Origin: JACDAF01 sp036276035 | GTDB taxonomy: Bacteria > Chloroflexota > Limnocylindria > P2-11E | Length of the DNA: 14,489 bases | Reading direction: 5' to 3' | NCBI GenBank assembly: GCA_036276035.1 | Contig: DASUCM010000152.1 | Span: 1-14,489, forward strand | Shown: piece after piece, positions 12,986 through 14,489 of the stretch | Numbering within the stretch: the first letter of the stretch is position 1 | Layout: each line of letters opens with the position of its first letter | Notes under the pieces: model-generated | Databases searched by the model: none | Told to the model about the DNA's origin: nothing | Seen by the model: the letters and a program-made list of their open reading frames with translations, nothing else | Translations under genes and position numbers: made by a program

Positions 12986-12999
12986 CAGGCGAGGTCGGG

Positions 13000-13473
13000 C
13001 TAGGCGGCGCGTTCTCCCCGCCAGCGGACCTCGGGCGGAAGGACGATGCCGGTGCGGCGGTAATTGGCGAACGCGTAGCGGTCGCAGGCGACCTCCGCGG
13101 CGGTGCCCCAGCCGTGGAGCAGGTACAGCCAGTAGTGGCAGAACTCATGGAGGTAGAGGAACCGGATGACCTCCCGCCGCGTGCGGAAGGGCACGATCGG
13201 GGCGCCCTGGATGCCGAGGTCCACGAGCTCGCGGAACGGCCGGAACGGCTCCGGCACCTGGATGAGCATCTCGGGGTGGTCCCAGAACGTGAACGCCTGG
13301 AGGTGGGGCCGGGTCCGGTAGCGGAGCGGCTTCACCGTGACCGTGTACCCGGTCGCTGTGGGCAGCCCGCGCAGCACCTCCCGCACCTTCAGCGGCGGGT
13401 GGGTGGGCAGCGACGAGCGCACGGCCATCGGGCCGAGCGGGCGACCAGGCGCTTGCAGCATCCGCATTGCCAT
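13000..13473 (-). CDS. HExxH metallopeptidase-like protein of unrecognised family
   Basis: A 157-residue soluble protein with H-E-F-C-H at residues 109-113 at the end of a helix (E-V-I-R-F-L-Y-L), and a downstream acidic helix (T-A-A-E-V-A-C-D-R-Y-A-F-A-N-Y) whose Glu127 could be the third zinc ligand, as in IrrE/ImmA- or SprT-like zincins. The N-terminal half shows beta-strand-like segments (TVTVKPLRYR, AFTFWDH, MLIQVPEP). No exact family is recognised and peptidase activity is inferred only from the motif. The frame stays open upstream to 13797, but that stretch is the trp T-box leader on the other strand. ATG 13473 follows GGAGAG very closely, and ATG 13467 has the better eight-base spacing, so the true start may be six bases later. 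It is divergent from the T-box/trpD unit. Confidence 0.75.
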   Translation of the reverse strand: MAMRMLQAPGRPLGPMAVRSSLPTHPPLKVREVLRGLPTATGYTVTVKPLRYRTRPHLQAFTFWDHPEMLIQVPEPFRPFRELVDLGIQGAPIVPFRTRREVIRFLYLHEFCHYWLYLLHGWGTAAEVACDRYAFANYRRTGIVLPPEVRWRGERAA

Positions 13474-13532
13474 CTCTCCGATCGTAGGAACGCCCGCTCG
13501 CGCCCGTTTCCGGCAGCAATATCGGCGGTCGC

Positions 13533-13562
13533 TTGCCCCGGAGCGCTGCGCGCACATACCAT
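13533..13562 (+). promoter_or_regulatory. Putative promoter of the T-box/trpD transcript
   Basis: TTGCCC at 13533-13538 and TACCAT at 13557-13562 each match four of six consensus positions, with an 18-bp spacer. The predicted start near 13569 lies just before Stem I of the T-box and gives a leader of about 280 nt, a normal length for this class of RNA. Confidence 0.4.
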
Positions 13563-13574
13563 CCATGCAAGAGT

Positions 13575-13835
13575 CGTTCGAGCGGGACGAATAGGCCGGA
13601 AAACGCCGAAAAGAGCGACCCCGGAGGGTGGGAGCGGGGACGGCGGGCCGGCGCGAAATGGGCCCCGCGAGACGCCGCTCCGAACCCCGCTCCGGGGCCA
13701 GGGGCGGCCGGCAGCCCTCCGTTATCTCGGGGCGCTCCGTGTTGGCGGAGGCAGAGGGCCGCGCAGCGATGCGCGGCCGAGCGTCGGGTGGCACCACGAG
13801 CCCTCGTCCCGATCCGGGCGTGGGCTTTTGTATTT
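13575..13835 (+). promoter_or_regulatory. T-box leader, tRNA-Trp responsive, upstream of trpD
   Basis: This RNA binds uncharged tRNA-Trp and, when it is bound, prevents termination before trpD. Stem I folds by hand. The base is 13575-13586 with 13664-13674. The specifier loop has ACGAATA on its 5' side and GAAATGG on its 3' side, with specifier codon TGG at 13659-13661. Helices are 13595-13599 with 13648-13652 and 13604-13608 with 13641-13645. The distal CCCC/GGGG closes a loop at 13623-13635 carrying a GGTGGGAG-type motif. A 9-bp stem with a GCGA tetraloop lies at 13757-13778. The antiterminator is TCGGG (13784-13788) with CCCGA (13808-13812), bulge TGGCACC (13789-13795), then ACGA (13796-13799) with TCGT (13804-13807). 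The C in TGGC pairs with discriminator G73, the base found in bacterial tRNA-Trp. The region 13474-13574 before it holds no gene that I can support. Confidence 0.9.
13800..13835 (+). terminator. T-box regulated intrinsic terminator
   Basis: GCCC at 13800-13803 pairs with GGGC at 13822-13825. One T-T mismatch follows, and the inner stem is CGTCC/GGGCG-type (13805-13809 with 13816-13820). TTTTGTATTT follows at 13826-13835. The stem uses bases 13804-13812, which are also needed by the antiterminator, so the two structures exclude each other. Confidence 0.85.
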
Positions 13836-13837
13836 CT

Positions 13838-13842
13838 GGAGG
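13838..13842 (+). promoter_or_regulatory. Shine-Dalgarno sequence deciding the trpD start
   Basis: GGAGG lies eight bases before TTG 13851. An in-frame GTG at 13842 overlaps this motif and so cannot be served by it, which favours TTG as the start. Confidence 0.75.
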
Positions 13843-13850
13843 TGCGGGCG

Positions 13851-14489
13851 TTGGATCTGAAGGAAGCGCTCATCGCCGTCTCCGGCGCGGAGACGCTCTC
13901 CCGCGAGGACGCGCGCTCCGCGATGACCTTCGTCATGAGCGGCGAGGCGACGCCGGCGCAGCTCGGGGCGCTCCTCGCGGTCATGCACCTGCGCGGCGAG
14001 ACGGTCGAGGAGATCGCGGGCTTCGCCTCGGCGCTCCGCGACGCCGCGGTGAAGGTCCACGCGCCGCCGGACGCCATCGACACCTGCGGGACCGGCGGCG
14101 ACCGCTCGAACTCCTTCAACGTCTCGACCGTGTCGGCGTTCGTCGCCGTCGCGGCGGGCGCCCGGGTCGCGAAGCACGGGAACCGCGCGGCGTCGAGCGC
14201 GTGCGGGAGCGCGGACGTGCTCGAGGAGCTCGGGGTCGCGATCGACCTCGCGCCCGCCGGCGTGCAGACCTGTCTCGACGAGGTCGGCCTCGGATTCATG
14301 TTCGCGCCCCGCTACCACCCCGCGATGCGGCACGCCGCGCCCGTGCGGCGCGAGCTCGGCTTCCGCACGATCTTCAACATCCTCGGGCCGCTCGCGAACC
14401 CCGCGGGTGTCCGGCGACAGCTGCTCGGCGTGCCGTCATCCGCGCTCGGCGAGACGATCGCCCGCGTGCTGCTCGAGCTCGGTACCGAG
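13851..14489 (+). CDS. trpD: Anthranilate phosphoribosyltransferase, N-terminal part (3' end outside window)
   Basis: The 213 visible codons encode the start of TrpD, which transfers phosphoribose from PRPP to anthranilate in tryptophan synthesis. An N-terminal helical domain (M-T-F-V-M-S-G-E-A-T-P-A-Q-L-G-A-L-L) is followed by the PRPP-binding loop D-T-C-G-T-G-G-D (about residues 78-85) and the N-V-S-T segment. Next come K-H-G-N-R-A-A-S-S-A-C-G-S-A-D-V-L-E-E-L-G and the anthranilate-site region with F-A-P-R-Y-H-P-A-M, then G-P-L-A-N-P. The frame is intact to the last base. The start is TTG 13851, supported by GGAGG eight bases upstream. Expression is controlled by the T-box leader directly in front, so the gene should be turned on when tRNA-Trp is uncharged. 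It is the first gene of its transcript; other trp genes may follow beyond the window. Confidence 0.96.
   Translation, partial: MDLKEALIAVSGAETLSREDARSAMTFVMSGEATPAQLGALLAVMHLRGETVEEIAGFASALRDAAVKVHAPPDAIDTCGTGGDRSNSFNVSTVSAFVAVAAGARVAKHGNRAASSACGSADVLEELGVAIDLAPAGVQTCLDEVGLGFMFAPRYHPAMRHAAPVRRELGFRTIFNILGPLANPAGVRRQLLGVPSSALGETIARVLLELGTE

Noticed and set aside
13474..13797. Minus-strand extension of the HExxH protein and a plus-strand frame over the same region
   Set aside because: Both are read through the structured T-box leader; composition is not protein-like and an SD marks the start near 13473/13467.

Overview
The window is very GC-rich (roughly 70% by eye). Shine-Dalgarno motifs are scarce and GTG/TTG starts are frequent. 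A tRNA-dependent T-box leader sits in front of trpD, and a divIC/ftsB - tRNA - tilS - ftsH neighbourhood is present. This points to a high-GC bacterium outside the Proteobacteria, most likely a Chloroflexota-type lineage; that assignment is inference from style and gene content. No rRNA, CRISPR array or insertion sequence is visible.

Left part (1-3805): the 3' end of a PfkB-family sugar kinase meets, tail to tail, a complete four-gene polar amino-acid (probably glutamate-type) ABC importer read leftwards in the order ATPase, lipoprotein binding protein, permease, permease. A 13-bp perfect hairpin lies between the binding-protein gene and the permeases. Divergent from the ATPase is a class-A beta-lactamase-like serine hydrolase (3926-4732), followed 9 nt later by an FtsB/DivIC-like division protein.

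Central part (5178-9359): initiator tRNA-fMet with an extended -10 promoter and an intrinsic terminator; an HNH endonuclease with an N-terminal 15-residue repeat array; a second CAU-anticodon tRNA that looks like tRNA-Ile2; then tilS, the enzyme that converts the CAU anticodon of tRNA-Ile2 to lysidine, whose only possible start codon directly abuts the encoded CCA of that tRNA; then ftsH. The substrate tRNA and its modifying enzyme therefore appear to share one transcript with zero spacing.

Right part (9447-14489): a small membrane ORF; a ThpR/2'-5' RNA ligase-like gene lacking any canonical start before its first catalytic motif; a small protein resembling the leader part of NHLP-type RiPP precursors, meeting tail to tail with a large protein that fuses two cyclic-nucleotide-binding domains, a PqqD-like segment and an M50 (site-2 protease-like) membrane metalloprotease; a DUF1992 protein; an HExxH protein; and finally trpD, cut by the window end, behind a complete hand-foldable T-box leader with a Trp (TGG) specifier, a UGGC acceptor-binding bulge and a terminator/antiterminator switch.

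The most interesting points are the tRNA-Ile2/tilS fusion-like arrangement, the Trp T-box, and the possible RiPP precursor next to a cNMP-PqqD-M50 protein.
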